This document shows, one piece after another, positions 45,957 through 58,207 of a stretch of 64,000 bases of DNA. Numbering within the stretch: the stretch's first letter is position 1; every line of letters begins with the position of its first letter. The notes under the pieces are model-generated. The model ran no database searches and had not been told where the DNA came from. It worked only from the letters and a program-made list of their open reading frames with translations. The stretch lies in contig OY855906.1 of assembly GCA_963693305.1 (NCBI GenBank), positions 15,805,661 through 15,869,660 of the forward strand. Reading direction: 5' to 3'. Made by a program: the position numbers and the translations under genes. This DNA comes from Meandrina meandrites (lineage: Eukaryota > Cnidaria > Anthozoa > Scleractinia > Meandrinidae).

Positions 45957-47950
45957 AGAAATTATATCTGTTTGGTCATAAGAGAATACAACTGAGATTT
46001 ATAAGCCATTGTCACTCAAACCTGTCTCAAAAATCACAGCCCCTTGAGAATTCTGTAATTTTTGGACCAAAATGCACATGTACATGGCTGTGAGCTTCAT
46101 ATTTTGATTTTTTATATACAGCTATTTCAAGAAAAGTTGTTGGAAAAAAGCATGAATTAAGTGCACATGATAAGACCGAAAGGTGGTTTGGGTATTCACT
46201 GGAATTTTGCATATTTACATAAAGGAAATGAACAAGTTTGTATGTTTGCAAGCGAAGAATTTGTTTTTCCTCTCAGGAGGCCTTTAATCTGTAGCTTTAC
46301 TTTTACTGTCATGTCTTTGAGTTAGGAAAATTCTTCTAAAATTCAGCGTGGCTAAAAGTACCTTGTTTCCACATGTCTGAAGAGAAAGAAAACGTCCAAA
46401 TTGGGGTTTGTCTTGTGGATATATCTCATTAGTATTCACATGCAGTATTATACTTCACATACCAACTTTCGGTCTTGACGCATGCACTTGTGTGCTTTTC
46501 TCTGACAACCTTTCATGAAATAGCTGTATATAAGATAGTAAACTGAAACAAGTTTGAAATACAGTATTTTTGCATATATGGATTCAACAATTTAGAACCC
46601 ATTACCTTGCCTTAACATCAAGAGTGGCATTGTGTAGATTTTTTGCCATAGCCGTCTATCACAATCTTCCCTCTTTGGGAAGAGAACATGGTAAAATCCA
46701 TTGATCACATGTGTGACATAACCTGACTGAGTATGTTTCAGAAAACTCAAAACTGCTGGTCATATGTAATCACTGTAAATACTGCAAGGTATGTTTTGGT
46801 TGAGGTTGCCAATTTGTTATCAGACTACATTATAGACCACAGGTGTACTAACTCTCAATGGCAATGGCTTGTATAATTATAGTCACTGTGTCTCGGAGGA
46901 GGTCAAATAGCACAAGTTTGCATTGCATTGTACAGCTGTTTTCAAATGTGGGAATAAAACTTAATTTTTGGTCACTGTTGGCATTTTTGCCCAAGGTTTT
47001 TCGGAAATTCTTGGCAAAACACTATAACAGTGTTAGAATCAACCATAAAAACAGCTCACAAAACATTGCTCCAAATAATTAAACAAAACGGATTTTACCA
47101 TTATCTGTCTGTTCTCCCTTCTGAATCTTATATTATCAAAAGAGCTCAAAGAGTCAAAGGGCTCACAATAAGATGAATGAAAACTGATGGTCATTCAAAT
47201 GAATTGTTTCTAAATAACTTAATAAGAAAAGTTATTTATTTTATTAAATGATAATATATACATTTAAGGGAGTAAAGAATTATGTAAATTATTTCAAAAT
47301 TTTATATTTTATTGCACCAATGAAGGATCAACAATTATTTACATAGTAGAAGGGATCTTGAATGCTTTTACCCACTCACCCAGCCATCCCCTCTGTATGG
47401 AGGGCCTTGTTCAAAATAATATGTATATTATATTTTACATCTGTTTGTTTGTTAGATAATTCATTCTTGGCAATTATGCTGGTTGTCATAGAAACTAATA
47501 ATTCAAAGGGAGAGACTGAAAAAAATCTATTAGACTTATTGCTGTTTGGTTAAAATTGTAATAGCTTTGCTAAAGTTTTGTCATGTAGTAAATTTTGGCC
47601 TTCTTTCATTAATGGCATTTTAGAAGTTCAATTTTTAAATTCAAATTAATATATATTTTGTAAAATTAATATCAATCTCCATTCTCTCCTTTTTTGTCTT
47701 TTTTTATTTAGTAAGGGAGGGTGAAACTTAACTTGTTGTAATTATAAATTCTCCCCCAGGATCTACATCTAATATTGGTTTCCATGGCAACCATTAACAA
47801 TCAGATAAGCCCTACTGTACCAGGTATATCACAAGTCAGGGTTATGGTTTTTGATACTGTCACTGATATATTGTATAATTATTTCATCATTTCCTATGGA
47901 TTCTTCTCCAGCTACACACTTGGTGATAATATGTCTGAATCATTTTTTGG

Positions 47951-48127
47951 TATAGACCTTATGCAAAAATGGCTGCCAATATAAATTCTTTTGTATGCAA
48001 TTTAACTAGCCTCGTTCTAGGTTAAAAATTCTTTTGAGTTGTCAACTCAAAAACGAGGTTAGTTAGGCTAATTTAAATACACACAAAAGGATTTTAAATT
48101 GGTCACCATTTTCGCATAGGGTCTATA
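47951..48127. mobile_element. Palindromic MITE-like element, 177 bp
   Basis: TATAGACCTTATGCAAAAAT at the left is mirrored by the right end TTTTCGCATAGGGTCTATA. The inner arms share ACTAGCCTCGTT and its complement. The arms are about 75 bp with scattered mismatches. Confidence 0.75.
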
Positions 48128-48682
48128 TCTTTGTTTCTGGATTCTGCAAGCCTGCCACATAATTTATTTGAAGATATTAATTAGTTATTTGCCAAACATT
48201 AAGAATAAATTTTGCAATGTATAATCCCAGAATGAAAATTACTTTTTGTAAAGTTCAATTGTATATAAGTTTCCTCTTTGAATGTGGAACAAATTATATT
48301 GAGAAAGTTGTTCCAAATAGTAAAGATCTTTTAATATTTTTATTTGTAACAGCTTTATCAAAATAAACTTTTACTTATTACAAACTTTTATCTCTTCACC
48401 CTTTACGCACCTAGTGATCAACATGTAACTTCTCAATACAACATCAATACGTTTTGAAACAGATAGGTGGTGAGAATGAGGAATATCATCAGGGATATGG
48501 TGCTCTAGCTCCAAATACTCGGAACTTGGACAAAAGGGAACCTATAGCATATGAAAGGAGAATTCATATGTTGATGTTGACCTTGGTCTGAAAGGGTTTA
48601 AGTAGTAGCAAGTCTACAGAATCTAATTATTTATTACAATTAATTGCAACTTTGATGAGAAATTTGAATTAAATGTAGTTAT

Positions 48683-48816
48683 GGACGGACCATTGTAAAA
48701 AACAGGAGGGGTGGGGGACTTTTCCCAGAAAAAATTCCTGCAAGGGAAACTTGTCAAAAAAAAATTCCTGCACCAAAAATGTTTTACCCCTTCCGTTAAA
48801 TTCTAAAGGTCCGTCC
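48683..48816. repeat. Short inverted-end element
   Basis: GGACGGACC at 48683 and GGTCCGTCC at 48808-48816 enclose a centre with two ATTCCTGCA units. Only the ends are palindromic. Confidence 0.5.
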
Positions 48817-49419
48817 CTTAAAACGTTGTGTTAGAAACAAATCACAGGCAGCCCAAGCTAATGATAAGAGCCACAGTACCCTAAGAAGACTCAGTTTACT
48901 TGTACAATGTGTAAGGGTTTGTATAAAAACAAAACATAAATTCAAATGTGTTGTAAAATAAAATTGACTTGCGCTGTTGCTTTGTTGTGTTTGGATGAGT
49001 TACTGCTTTGTGAATATTTCAGACACGTGTATCTTTTAAATATTCCCGTTATTGCAGAGCTTTCAATAAGACCCAGCACCTGTTGGAGCTCCAGCGGGTA
49101 TTTTGAGGTGAATCACCAGCTAAAATTCATGCAGCTCCCTATAATGGTGAGATGCTAACAGCCTCTTAAATCTATATTGTTACTTATTGTTTCCAGCCTT
49201 TGGAATATTTATTACAGGACACATTCAAAATCTTCCCAAAGCGGTCACTTGGCCAAATCTCTTCTTCAAATCGACCAGAGGAGCTGGCAAACAAAGAGCA
49301 CAGCACAGCAATAGTGTGTAAGTCCATTTGATTTATAAAACTTGTTCTGAAGTTATACCTCCTGTCACAAAATTGTTCCATTCCTTGGCCCATCTACCTG
49401 GAAACAACAACAAAAAATG

Positions 49420-49690
49420 CATCCGGTTATAAGCCCTCCCCCCGGATATAAACCCCCCTCTGTGGCTCGTTTTGAAACCTTTTTTTTTTTATTCCACTTA
49501 TAAACCCCACCTGGATATAAGCCCCTCCGTTTATAAGCTCAACCAAAACCCCCTGCGAAGTTGTTTAAGCCCTGGGCTTATAACCGGAATTTTATGGTAT
49601 ATTACTGTCAATTTGTTCACAGGTAGCCCAAGGTTACTATAACAGCCACAATAACCGGGGGGGCTTACAACCGGAATTTTACGGTATTGT
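49420..49690. repeat. Cluster of TATAAGCCCC-type repeat fragments
   Basis: Several GGTTATAAGCCC, GGATATAAACCCC and GGCTTATAACCGGAATTTTA pieces in both orientations, including a second GGCTTACAACCGGAATTTTACGGTA end at 49658-49684. It is a composite of one dispersed family. Confidence 0.65.
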
Positions 49691-50055
49691 CAAGAGAGGA
49701 TGATCATCCCCTTTTGGTATTGCAGATAGCTGAGGATTTGAGCAATATAAAGACGCTTCAGTGAACTTAACTTTCACTTTCAAACGTGGCAAAAAATAAA
49801 ATACTGTTTTGCAAAATATTGAGAAAGTAAAACACCAAGTGAAGGTATTGTTCAATAGCTTCCATTTCAATGGTCAGGTGCGTGAGTTCCATCCATATTC
49901 TGAAAGTTAGAGAGCCTCATTTTTTGACAAGACCTTGATGATAGAAGTATAAGGGCTTATGCTGTACTTTAGCTGTACAATTATACCAACTTAGCCCGAA
50001 AGAATCATAAACAATTGTTGAGTGAGGTTTTTGTGATATCCGGAATAATCTAGGT

Positions 50056-50105
50056 CGAGGTTAGGTGTTATCAGCCGAAGGCTGAGGCTGATAACACTTA
50101 CCTCG
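50056..50105. repeat. Compact hairpin, about 20-bp arms
   Basis: CGAGGTTAGGTGTTATCAGCC is mirrored by GGCTGATAACACTTACCTCG with a loop of about 9 bases. Confidence 0.75.
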
Positions 50106-51019
50106 GGTGAACATTTTTGGAGCAAAACTTTTAACCATAAAAACACGTTATTTGTTGTTTTCCGCTTCAGTGACACGATTTACATTGGACTACATGGGAG
50201 CGTGTCCGGCGATCACGAGGTAAATTGCAAAGTGTGTTCCTTGAAACGAAACGAAGTGAAATGAATTTTGTTTTTCTTTGATCGAGTGGCATGATCTCAA
50301 ATTACTTGACTAGAAGCTGTCGAGTCGAGACTCGATACTCGTAGTTTCAGGGGCGTTTCGAAGATGGAGTCAAGTCGTTGGCGATTTCGAGCGACTGTCG
50401 ACTTGCGTTTGACGGGTATTGTACATTAACTCATTACTTCGTCCATTATCAACTTTTATTCAAAAGAAAATCCACACATGCACGCATTGCGGATCCACAT
50501 TTATGCAAAAAAGCAAGTCCAGTTTTGGACCCAAATGGTTCGGTTCGGAAGGTCCAGTTCTTTTGGGTACATCTATGTACATATACATATACCAAATGGA
50601 TCCAGTCCAGCAAAACCGCTGGTTCGAACCGGTCTGACTGATGTAAAGGAATGGTTCAACTTAAATCAACGTCAATTATTGAAATTCGCGTTAATTTCAT
50701 TTTATGTAACAAGCGTATACAAATAAAGAAAACAAACTCTGAATACACACTGGAGTAATTTTTATTAATCGGTGCAAGTAAGCAAGCTATTTCTGACATG
50801 CAATAAAAAAGCACACTCTCTTTCTCTCCGGTGGCCTCTTAGACTGGTCTCATTTTACCAGTAACTAGTGAGTCCTTTCGTATTACGTTCAGTTCATTAC
50901 TTGCACAGTTTATATAAACCATAATTTTGTATACATGTATTTATCTTGCGCCTTCCATACACTGACTCTATGTTTGTACATCCAGGTGCCACGCATCCTA
51001 CGTACAAACGTTTTTACCT

Positions 51020-51169
51020 GCCAGTGGCGGATCCAGCGGGGGGGAGGCACCTTATTTTTTTCGGAAATAGCGCATTTTCTTTGAAGTGCCGGAATTATCT
51101 TCACAGAATTCAACATTCATAGTCAAGCGCCCCTCCCCCCTTAGCTGAAGGTCTGGATCCGTCACTGCC
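51020..51169. mobile_element. MITE with CAGTGGCGGATCCAG-type ends, 150 bp
   Basis: The ends GCCAGTGGCGGATCCAG and CTGGATCCGTCACTGCC are inverted copies with one mismatch, followed inward by G- and C-rich tracts (GGGGGGGAGG and CCCCTCCCCCC). Ends of this type are shared by DNA-transposon MITEs in many animals. Confidence 0.7.
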
Positions 51170-52125
51170 TTCAATTACTAGTAAGGTTTGATAGGTTCTA
51201 TTTCAGAGGAATGACCTTAAAGAGCTTAGACTAGCCAGCATTCGCTAAAAGCTAACGGCCAGCAACACTCATCGCTATCCGCCAACTCCAGATCGAATAA
51301 TTCGGGTTACAAAAAACGTCATTGTTTATAGGTAATTAATTGCTCGGTTGAGTTCATATCGCTCGCTCATACAACGATTTTTCACGCGTTAACTACGCCA
51401 GCTATAGAAATATCTATCTTGCTAGCAGTTAACGGTTGTTTTTTCTCAGCGCGTTGGTTTTATGAGTTGTCCAGGCCGTTCTGGTGTTGCTGGATTTAGT
51501 ATTGGCTTTGGACGCAATTTACGACACTTTTTTATTCTACTTAAGTCGCGCGCTTGGTCGCGTAGTTGAATTCGTCATTTGAGCAAGAAATTTTATAACC
51601 TCACCGCGCCCATTCCAAGCAAGTAAACCGCATGAAACCGCATGTTCGAGTTTCGATTTGCGTGAATAAAGTGAACAACGAACCAAATTTTCGGAACTCG
51701 GCGAGTTGGTATAAATGAAATAGATTAAACGCACGATAGGATTAATTTAATGGCAAACTGGTCTCTTTTACTAACAGGATCCCAATGGACTCCAGGGCCG
51801 ACGAAAACCGGACTCCAGGATTCCGGGTTCACCACCAAATGGTTTCAGGGCTCCAAACTCTGCGGTAAAGTAATATTGAGAGCCCCGAGCAGCAAAACGA
51901 TTGGGCATAAGGCTCCACAACGAAATTTTAGGGCTCCTGGCCTCCGGCCACCCCGTCTTTGGGACCCTGAACTGAATTTAAACTAAGAACACGAACTCTG
52001 GCGACTATAAAATGTTGTGAAACATACTCCGATAATGGCCTCACATTGTGTTTTCAACTAAATTCAAAGGCTGTAAAGACACTCTTGCTAATGTATACAT
52101 TTGAGGTTAGGTTCTCAGTATAGCA

Positions 52126-52506
52126 AAAGTGCCCCTGTGATCAAATTTTCGATTTTCATTTTTTTTGTTACATTTTCGTGTACTATTACACTTTTTTGCA
52201 ATAGCAATAAGTATTGAAAAATCACGCGAAAAGGAACAAAAATTTTGGACTTGTTCTTCGTGCAATCTTCTGTGCTGATTGTTATTATAATTTCAACCCA
52301 TGAGGTATTTTTGAGGCTTTGACGTCACTTTCTCCCATTCGCAACCAAGGCTTGGAACAAGGTTGATTAATGGCGGCCGTAAATTCTCGGAAATAAATGT
52401 TAAAATAAAATGACTTCTGATGTTCGTAATGGATTGAAATTTGGCAAGATGAATAAGAAAATGTACAAAAAAATGAAAATCAAAAACTTGATCACAGGGG
52501 CACTTT
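52126..52506. mobile_element. MITE with AAAGTGCCCCTGTGATCAA ends, 381 bp
   Basis: The left end AAAGTGCCCCTGTGATCAA is mirrored at 52488-52506, and the similarity runs inward for about 50 bp (ATTTTCATTTTTTT block). No transposase ORF. Confidence 0.8.
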
Positions 52507-52840
52507 AAATGGCAAAACCAGAACATTCACGTTCCCACAGCTCATCGTTAAAAAAGAAACGAAGACCCTTTGGATACGGTCGGACTGGAAAAAGGCCCAA
52601 ACGAACAGGATACGTAAGTGACTGGTTTGAGAATCGCAAAACACTAAAAGAGTTTTGGAATGTCAATAATTGAACTAAATATTTTGCTTGATAACACAAA
52701 TGGATTGTTGGGTGATATAGCGATTATTCACAATTATGAGAAAACCGAATCCAACACTTTTAAGAATTGATGGCAGTCTAAAACCGAAAAAAATATGCTC
52801 ACTACTTGCTGCAAGCTGGAGTTCACATATGCGTTATAAC

Positions 52841-53299
52841 TTAAGTGTCTGATTGCTCTTTTTCAGCTGAGTCTGCATGGTCCCAGTCTTGCTTCTCTTG
52901 TTTCGCACTGGCTGCTGAGGAGTCTGCCTTATAAGCAAGCTCTTCACTCTCATTGGCTGCTGTGTTGTCAGTTGCATGGACAAACTCTTCACTCTCATTG
53001 GCTGCTGTGTTGTCAGCTGTATGGGCTAACTCTTCACTCTCACTGGCTGCTGTGTTGTCAGTTGCATGGACAAACTCTTCATTCTCATTGGCTGCTGTGT
53101 TGTCAGTTATATGAGAAAGTTCGGTTTTATTGGGTGTTGTGTTATCTGCCCCATGAGCGAATTCCTCACTCTTATTGGCTGACGTGTTCTCTGTCATATT
53201 AGGAAGCTCTTCATTAGCTTTGGGTGCAATGTTGTCAAGCTCTTCTTCCGTTTCAATTCCATGGTTTTCAATTCCTCTCTTGGTAGCAGAATCTTCCAT
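52841..53299 (-). CDS. Acidic 15-residue-repeat ORF, possibly the Patched C-terminal tail
   Basis: 152-residue ORF immediately downstream of the Patched stop codon on the same strand. Its centre is a tandem array of 15-residue units of the type TDNTAANESEEFVHA, encoded by a 45-bp minisatellite; the sequence is strongly acidic and has no hydrophobic core. The frame is open upstream of the ATG into the Patched last exon, past the stop at 53338-53340 in a different frame. One missing base in the AAA before that stop would join the two, so this may be the real C-terminal tail of the Patched protein. A separate exon (CTACAG precedes the ATG) is the alternative. Confidence 0.55.
   Translation of the reverse strand: MEDSATKRGIENHGIETEEELDNIAPKANEELPNMTENTSANKSEEFAHGADNTTPNKTELSHITDNTAANENEEFVHATDNTAASESEELAHTADNTAANESEEFVHATDNTAANESEELAYKADSSAASAKQEKQDWDHADSAEKEQSDT
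52920..53200 (-). repeat. 45-bp coding minisatellite
   Basis: About five to six copies of a 45-bp unit containing CTCATTGGCTGCTGTGTTGT on the plus strand, diverging towards both ends. The reading frame is kept in all units on the minus strand. Confidence 0.85.
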
Positions 53300-53337
53300 C
53301 TGTAGAATTCCGTCTTCGGTGTGGTCCTCCTTATTGC

Positions 53338-56300
53338 TTATTTGTCCACGGTTCTTTGCGTGTTGGCTTTCATCTTGAAGATGTCCGCTGCGTCAGATGG
53401 TACAAAGGCCGCATTTTCGGCAACCCAGCTGGCGTTTTCTCCATCAGTTAGCTGCAAACTATCGTAAGCATTCCAAATGTTAGGTTGGCTTCCTTCGCCT
53501 ATGGGGCTTCCTCTCTCCAATTCCTCCACACTGATCCTTCCAGAGGAGCGTCTGATAACAGCAGGCTTCCAACATAGCATAGACAGGTAAACAGGCAGAA
53601 TGCACAAGCCATGAAGAAGGCCCAACACCACAATACCGAAGAACATTCTAAAGAAAATGCGGAATACCTCAGATGCGGCGAACGCCAAGACGACCATACC
53701 AAGAAATGTACTGAATCCTAAAAATAAAACATGCATGTTTCTTAGGCTTTACAGCAACGAGCCCAAAAGTGTGACCACTTATAATTAATTCGCATTCTTT
53801 CGTGTAGGCATTATCCAATCAGAACCCGAAGATAGCTTCCAGTTGACTTCTGATTGGATTAAATTTCCACGAAAGATTGCGAATAAATTAAAAGTGGTCA
53901 CATTTTTGGGCTCCTTGCTGTAAGGTACAAGCGTGAAAAAATTGGGATCGACTGAATTCTGATAGTGCAACTTTGACCTTATTTGATTTGATCTTGTCAA
54001 AATTGGAAGCATCTAACCAGTTAACTTCAATAGTATTAGTGAGGAGTTTTGATAATTCAGAGCGCGCTGCACGAATCTCTCTTCCCCACTTCTTATTCAA
54101 ATTTGAGATAACATTGGTTATCTCAAATGTGCATTCTTTATACCAATTTAAAATATATTTCTACAGAATCAGGCGTACCTTTTTTCATGGCATTTTACGA
54201 GAAACATGTAAACTATGTTCAACTTTACTGTAGAACTACATATCTCTTTAATAAAGCCCACAAGAATACAAACAAGTCCGGCTTGCCTCCCAAGAGAACA
54301 CTCGCGCCCAGTGTAGTGAGAGCATCTACTACTCGCTCATTGGCGGTCGTCTTGTCTGACACAACGTAGGCATGCGCAACATGCGCACTATAGTCAACTG
54401 CAAATCCAATGGCCATTACAAGATTGATCATGGAGACAGAGTTCAGGGTCACATCCCAGATGACCATCAATCCAAATAACTCACATATCAGTGCCGCGAA
54501 GTTGAGGACGACGAGGATCGTCACGGTACAGTCCACCAAAAACGGGCTTGTGACGACGGCCACCGCTAAGGCTGCGATCAAAAGATTCTTTATGGTATCT
54601 CTTGATATAATGGCGTACTGCTCAAAGAAGATAAACGACTTAGCTATTGGGAAGGCATCCAGTTGAGACTTTTCTGTGATGTCCTCTCGGAGTGTAAGCA
54701 TAGCATTTTTCCGGAACGTGGAGCTGCTTGAACTCTTCATGAAACCGAGGACGCGTGAAGCGACTATAGATTTTCCGTCCTCAGATAGTTTCAAGTCTTG
54801 AGCGAAATAAGAAAATGCTGGAGTGGCAAGAAATCTTTTCAATTCAGGAAGAAACTCTGATCCAGTGATATTTCGGCTCGTTTTTTTAGCATACTGGGAA
54901 AACGAGTTCATCCAGGACAATGATCTGTTTCTGTAATGTTTATTATCCGTGACGATGTTTGTCAGCTCTCTGATGTGTTCCTGGGTGTAGCCAATCCCAT
55001 AATCAACATTGCCATTCTCCACGATGCTTACCTCAATGGACAGTTCAAAATGTTTCTCTTGAGCGGACAAAAATAGTTTCAAGTAAGAATCATCTTTTGC
55101 TAGGATTCTTCTGTTAAACGATTCATCCACTTTGATGACGCCATATATTCCTGCTGCAAGTAACATCAATGATAAAGTCACAACAACTGCTTTTGTTACA
55201 GAATGCATTAAAAGCTTAGCCCAACTCTTCATAATTCGATTTGACGTCTGAGGCAGAGGTTCATCCCAGGGATGCGAGTTGTCTCGTGGTGGGGGCGATC
55301 GACAGCATGGTAAACAATCTCGGCGGCCAGATTTAATTCTTTTCACGTATGACATAACGGCCACAAAGATCGTGACAACCATGAGGTAGGAGAGAGTCAC
55401 CGTTAGAGCAGCGTAGATGCAGAAGTATCTGTAAGTAAAGAGACTGCCGGCTTAGTTTTTGTATAAGGTTAAAGTGTATATAAAACCCAAGTGGCTTACC
55501 AGGCCTGCCCTTAACTCTTGTTTCCGTAGCATAAGAGTATCTCTACTCCCTTGGATGGACCGCTCCATCTGTAGTCCAACGGAGTCTCCCACTTAGGTTT
55601 TAGTTTTGTTATGGAGGAACCAAATATAAACCCAAAATCACTGACTTCAGTAATCCATTAATTAAAAGAGCTACGTTAGGATTTCCGTATCTTTTAAAAA
55701 AAAAACTTAGCCAAAATGCATTTTTTTTTAAAGATCATGGTTTCTTTTTATAAGTTGTGCTCCTCAGTATAACCTGTCTTTTTACATTTCTACCTGCTAT
55801 TATCTTTTGGTGTTCTAGCTTGTAATCATTATTATAAGGTTTGTGTCCGTATTATAAGGTTTTTGTCATTGTAAAAACGGCCAGCTGTGTGAAGCTGTCA
55901 ATGTCCGAGAATTAATATAACGGGCAGACAGACCTGAGTTGGAGAAGCGAGAGCTGCTAAAACGTGAATCTACCGTGCTAGTTCTATTGTCTTATAGTTA
56001 GATTGAGCCAAACGTTCGATATACTTTTGGTTAAAATTGAAAGAATCACAAAAGCGATTTAATCCTCGCAGGCACATGCAAACTCAACCCCTCTCCCCCT
56101 CCCTTATAGGCTAATTTGAATCTTACTTTATCGCTGGAAATGAAGTAGAAGTGCTAACTGCAAACGCCACCAAATCTGTCATTGTTGTCATAGTAACAGT
56201 TGCTCCCGAACGCTTCATCACCGCTTTAATTGTATCGGTCTTTGATAGTTCACGTGGCTGTCGATCAAGCTCGTCCACCATGATGAACATGTCGTCGATA

Positions 56301-57663
56301 CCGATTCCAAGAACCAAGAACGGCAGAACTCCCACTATACTGACAAAGGGTACTCGACACCACATGGCGAGACCAAACCCAGCTACAATCCCCAGTGCAA
56401 CGGCGAACACTCCTGCATTGGCTAGCAAGGTGTGGCCAGTCAGAGGATTCAAAAACTTGCCGAGCATGACACAAGCAAAGGTGATCATGAGAGTGAAAGT
56501 GATTGACGTCAGAGCTACTGCTCTCGGCGATGGCATCGTCCAGGCTCCTCTCACTTGAATAGTGGACTTCAAAGCAGGAAAGTGTACCGACTAAGGAACT
56601 TGGTTTCTCAATAAAGGTCTCCTCCCACTTAAAGGGACACTGTCACGGACATTTTTTGGCCTTTTTAGTAAAACGCTACCAAAAGTACGACTAATTACTT
56701 TCAACCACGCAGGAAATGCTCCTAGAACGAAAAGGTAAGGATATCTAGCAAATTTTTTTAACGAAGAGGGTGACCGTAAATAGTTTTAATCAATTTTTCC
56801 AAACCACAAGGACAGAACTTGAAAAAGTCAGGCTGACTTTTTCAAGTTGAGATCAAAGGTTCCCGATGGTATCACAGTGATATCACTCTATATTTAGTTT
56901 CAGTACACTGGTATAGTAATTTTAAGAAAACTTGACCACTGTTAATAGGTTTCCAATGGTGTAAACATGTTTTTGGGCTGTTGAATTTTTGAAGTTATGC
57001 TCGTGACAGTGTTTGACTTGACTAAAACTTTTTCATTCCCATCTTCTTCGCTGGGATCACGGATTAGATACACCAGCTGCAATGCTTCAGCGTCAGATAT
57101 GATTCCATGTCTACGTTTGGCATTGCCAAACATGCGATTGAAGTTGTACCAGAAGGGACGCCCATTTCGCATTAGCATGGTTGTGCCGTTGTACGATTTA
57201 GTTAGTTCTTCCTGAACCTGCTCTAAATCTTTATTATGTAGCTTAGTTTCATCGAACTTGAGAAATTCCAGAGGATTGGTCATCATGCAGTCATCTGGTG
57301 ACTTAGCTTTGTTCCCTGATAAGGTGACACAGAAGTCAGAAAAAATTCCAACTCCACTACCGCGTTGTGAGCTTTGAACGCCTGCCTCAGACAATCAGGA
57401 GAAAGAACATTGGGATGGTCAGACGTTACTTCAAGAAGGATTATTTCTTCCCGCAACTTAACTCGGAAGTATTTCTCAGCAGTGTTTAAATCATCTATGG
57501 CCTTGCTACTTTGAGGGATTAACAATTTTTCAGTTCTGTTTTCTGATTGGAACCAAACAAATCCCACAGAGCAGACACTGGCGAATACGAGACATATTTG
57601 GATTGTCAGTAATGGATGCTTAGCGATTCTTGGCTCTTACTTGGTGTAGAAGACACAGTTCAC
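53338..57663 (-). CDS. PTCHD3-like: Patched-domain (PTCHD3-type) transmembrane protein, reading frame broken
   Basis: Twelve-helix RND-type membrane protein of the Patched family with a sterol-sensing domain. Segments (minus): about 57663-56942, 56590-56127 (right boundary uncertain), 55428-54287 and 53717-53338. The first holds helix 1 (PLLTIQICLVFASVCSVGFV) and extracellular loop 1 (FCVTLSGNKAKS, RNGRPFWYNFNRMFG). The second holds helices 2-4 with GIGIDDMFIMVDELDRQ. The third holds RIKSGRRDCLPCC, loop 2 and the second permease block with INLVMAIGFAVDYSAHVAHA. The last gives GFSTFLGMVVLAFA and a short tail. Breaks seen: an in-frame TAA at 57637-57639, a frame change at the A6 run 57340-57345, and another at about 56508-56515 (GACGTCAATCAC read on the minus strand). 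The last intron uses a GC donor. Either a pseudogene or assembly indels. Substrate unknown; relatives are germline or Hedgehog-like proteins. Confidence 0.85.
53718..54286 (-). other. GC-AG intron of the Patched gene
   Basis: On the minus strand the donor is GGAG/GCAAGC and the acceptor TTTTTAG/GATTC. Joining them gives LLGGFSTFLG, the expected family sequence, in one frame. No nearby GT donor gives this. The intron contains the mariner-like element. Confidence 0.85.
53752..53920. mobile_element. Mariner-like MITE with TA duplication, 169 bp
   Basis: The ends CAGCAACGAGCCCAAAAGTG and its inverted copy (two mismatches) are bordered by TA on both sides (53750-53751 and 53921-53922). The arms extend about 65 bp. 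TA duplication with CAG ends is the Tc1/mariner pattern. Inside the GC-AG intron. Confidence 0.75.
56816..56850. repeat. Perfect short hairpin
   Basis: AACTTGAAAAAGTCAG is followed at once by its complement CTGACTTTTTCAAGTT with two bases between. It lies in the Patched intron between loop 1 and the sterol-sensing exon. Confidence 0.8.
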
Positions 57664-58159
57664 CTATAACAATAGAGAACAAAAGAACGAGGAATACAAT
57701 AAAAACAATAGGTTTGCGAGGCAGTGTTCTAGTGTTTATGTGGCTTTAAGCGCAATTTTTTTCAATTGTCTTCAGTGAAATCTTCCAAAATTTTCACAGT
57801 ACATGGATACTACCTGGAAAAGAATTTTAAACAGAAAAAAAGTAGGGGGTTGTAGAGGCAGCTTCTTTGTTATTTACAAATTTGTGTCTTTCCCCTCTGC
57901 GTAAAAACTGGTCTTATAGATTTTCCTAAAAAACGAGCGCCACGTAAAGCAAAATAATTATAACCTCTCTGCCAACTTTTACGAAATTTCACTGAAGGAA
58001 ACTCAAGAAAAACTATACGAAAGTTGCCATTTTTGGACCACACACTTGTAATAATTACGTCATCATAATAGAAATTCGCCAGGATCGCTATTTGAGCATG
58101 CGTCAACGTTGAAACCACTAGGCTCGCTTACAGTGTTTCCATGGAGAAAATCTACAAAC

Positions 58160-58169
58160 TTATAATAGT

Positions 58170-58207
<38 letters not shown>

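Larger units (their letters stand above)
45957..52840. other. Non-coding stretch between unknown gene and Patched gene
   Basis: The first part is probably 3' UTR of the unknown gene: AT-rich, with AATAAA at 46953-46958 and 48361-48366. The rest holds palindromes 47951-48127, 48683-48816, 50056-50105, 51020-51169 and 52126-52506, and TATAAGCCCC-family fragments 49420-49690. No coding exon recognised; ORFs at 50378-50726 overlap in three frames and look like shadows. Confidence 0.5.

Noticed and set aside
50378..50726. Three overlapping plus-strand ORFs
   Set aside because: Overlap in all three frames with no frame showing a conserved motif.
52972..53202. 76-residue plus-strand ORF with repeats
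   Set aside because: Antisense shadow of the 45-bp coding minisatellite, which is better explained on the minus strand.
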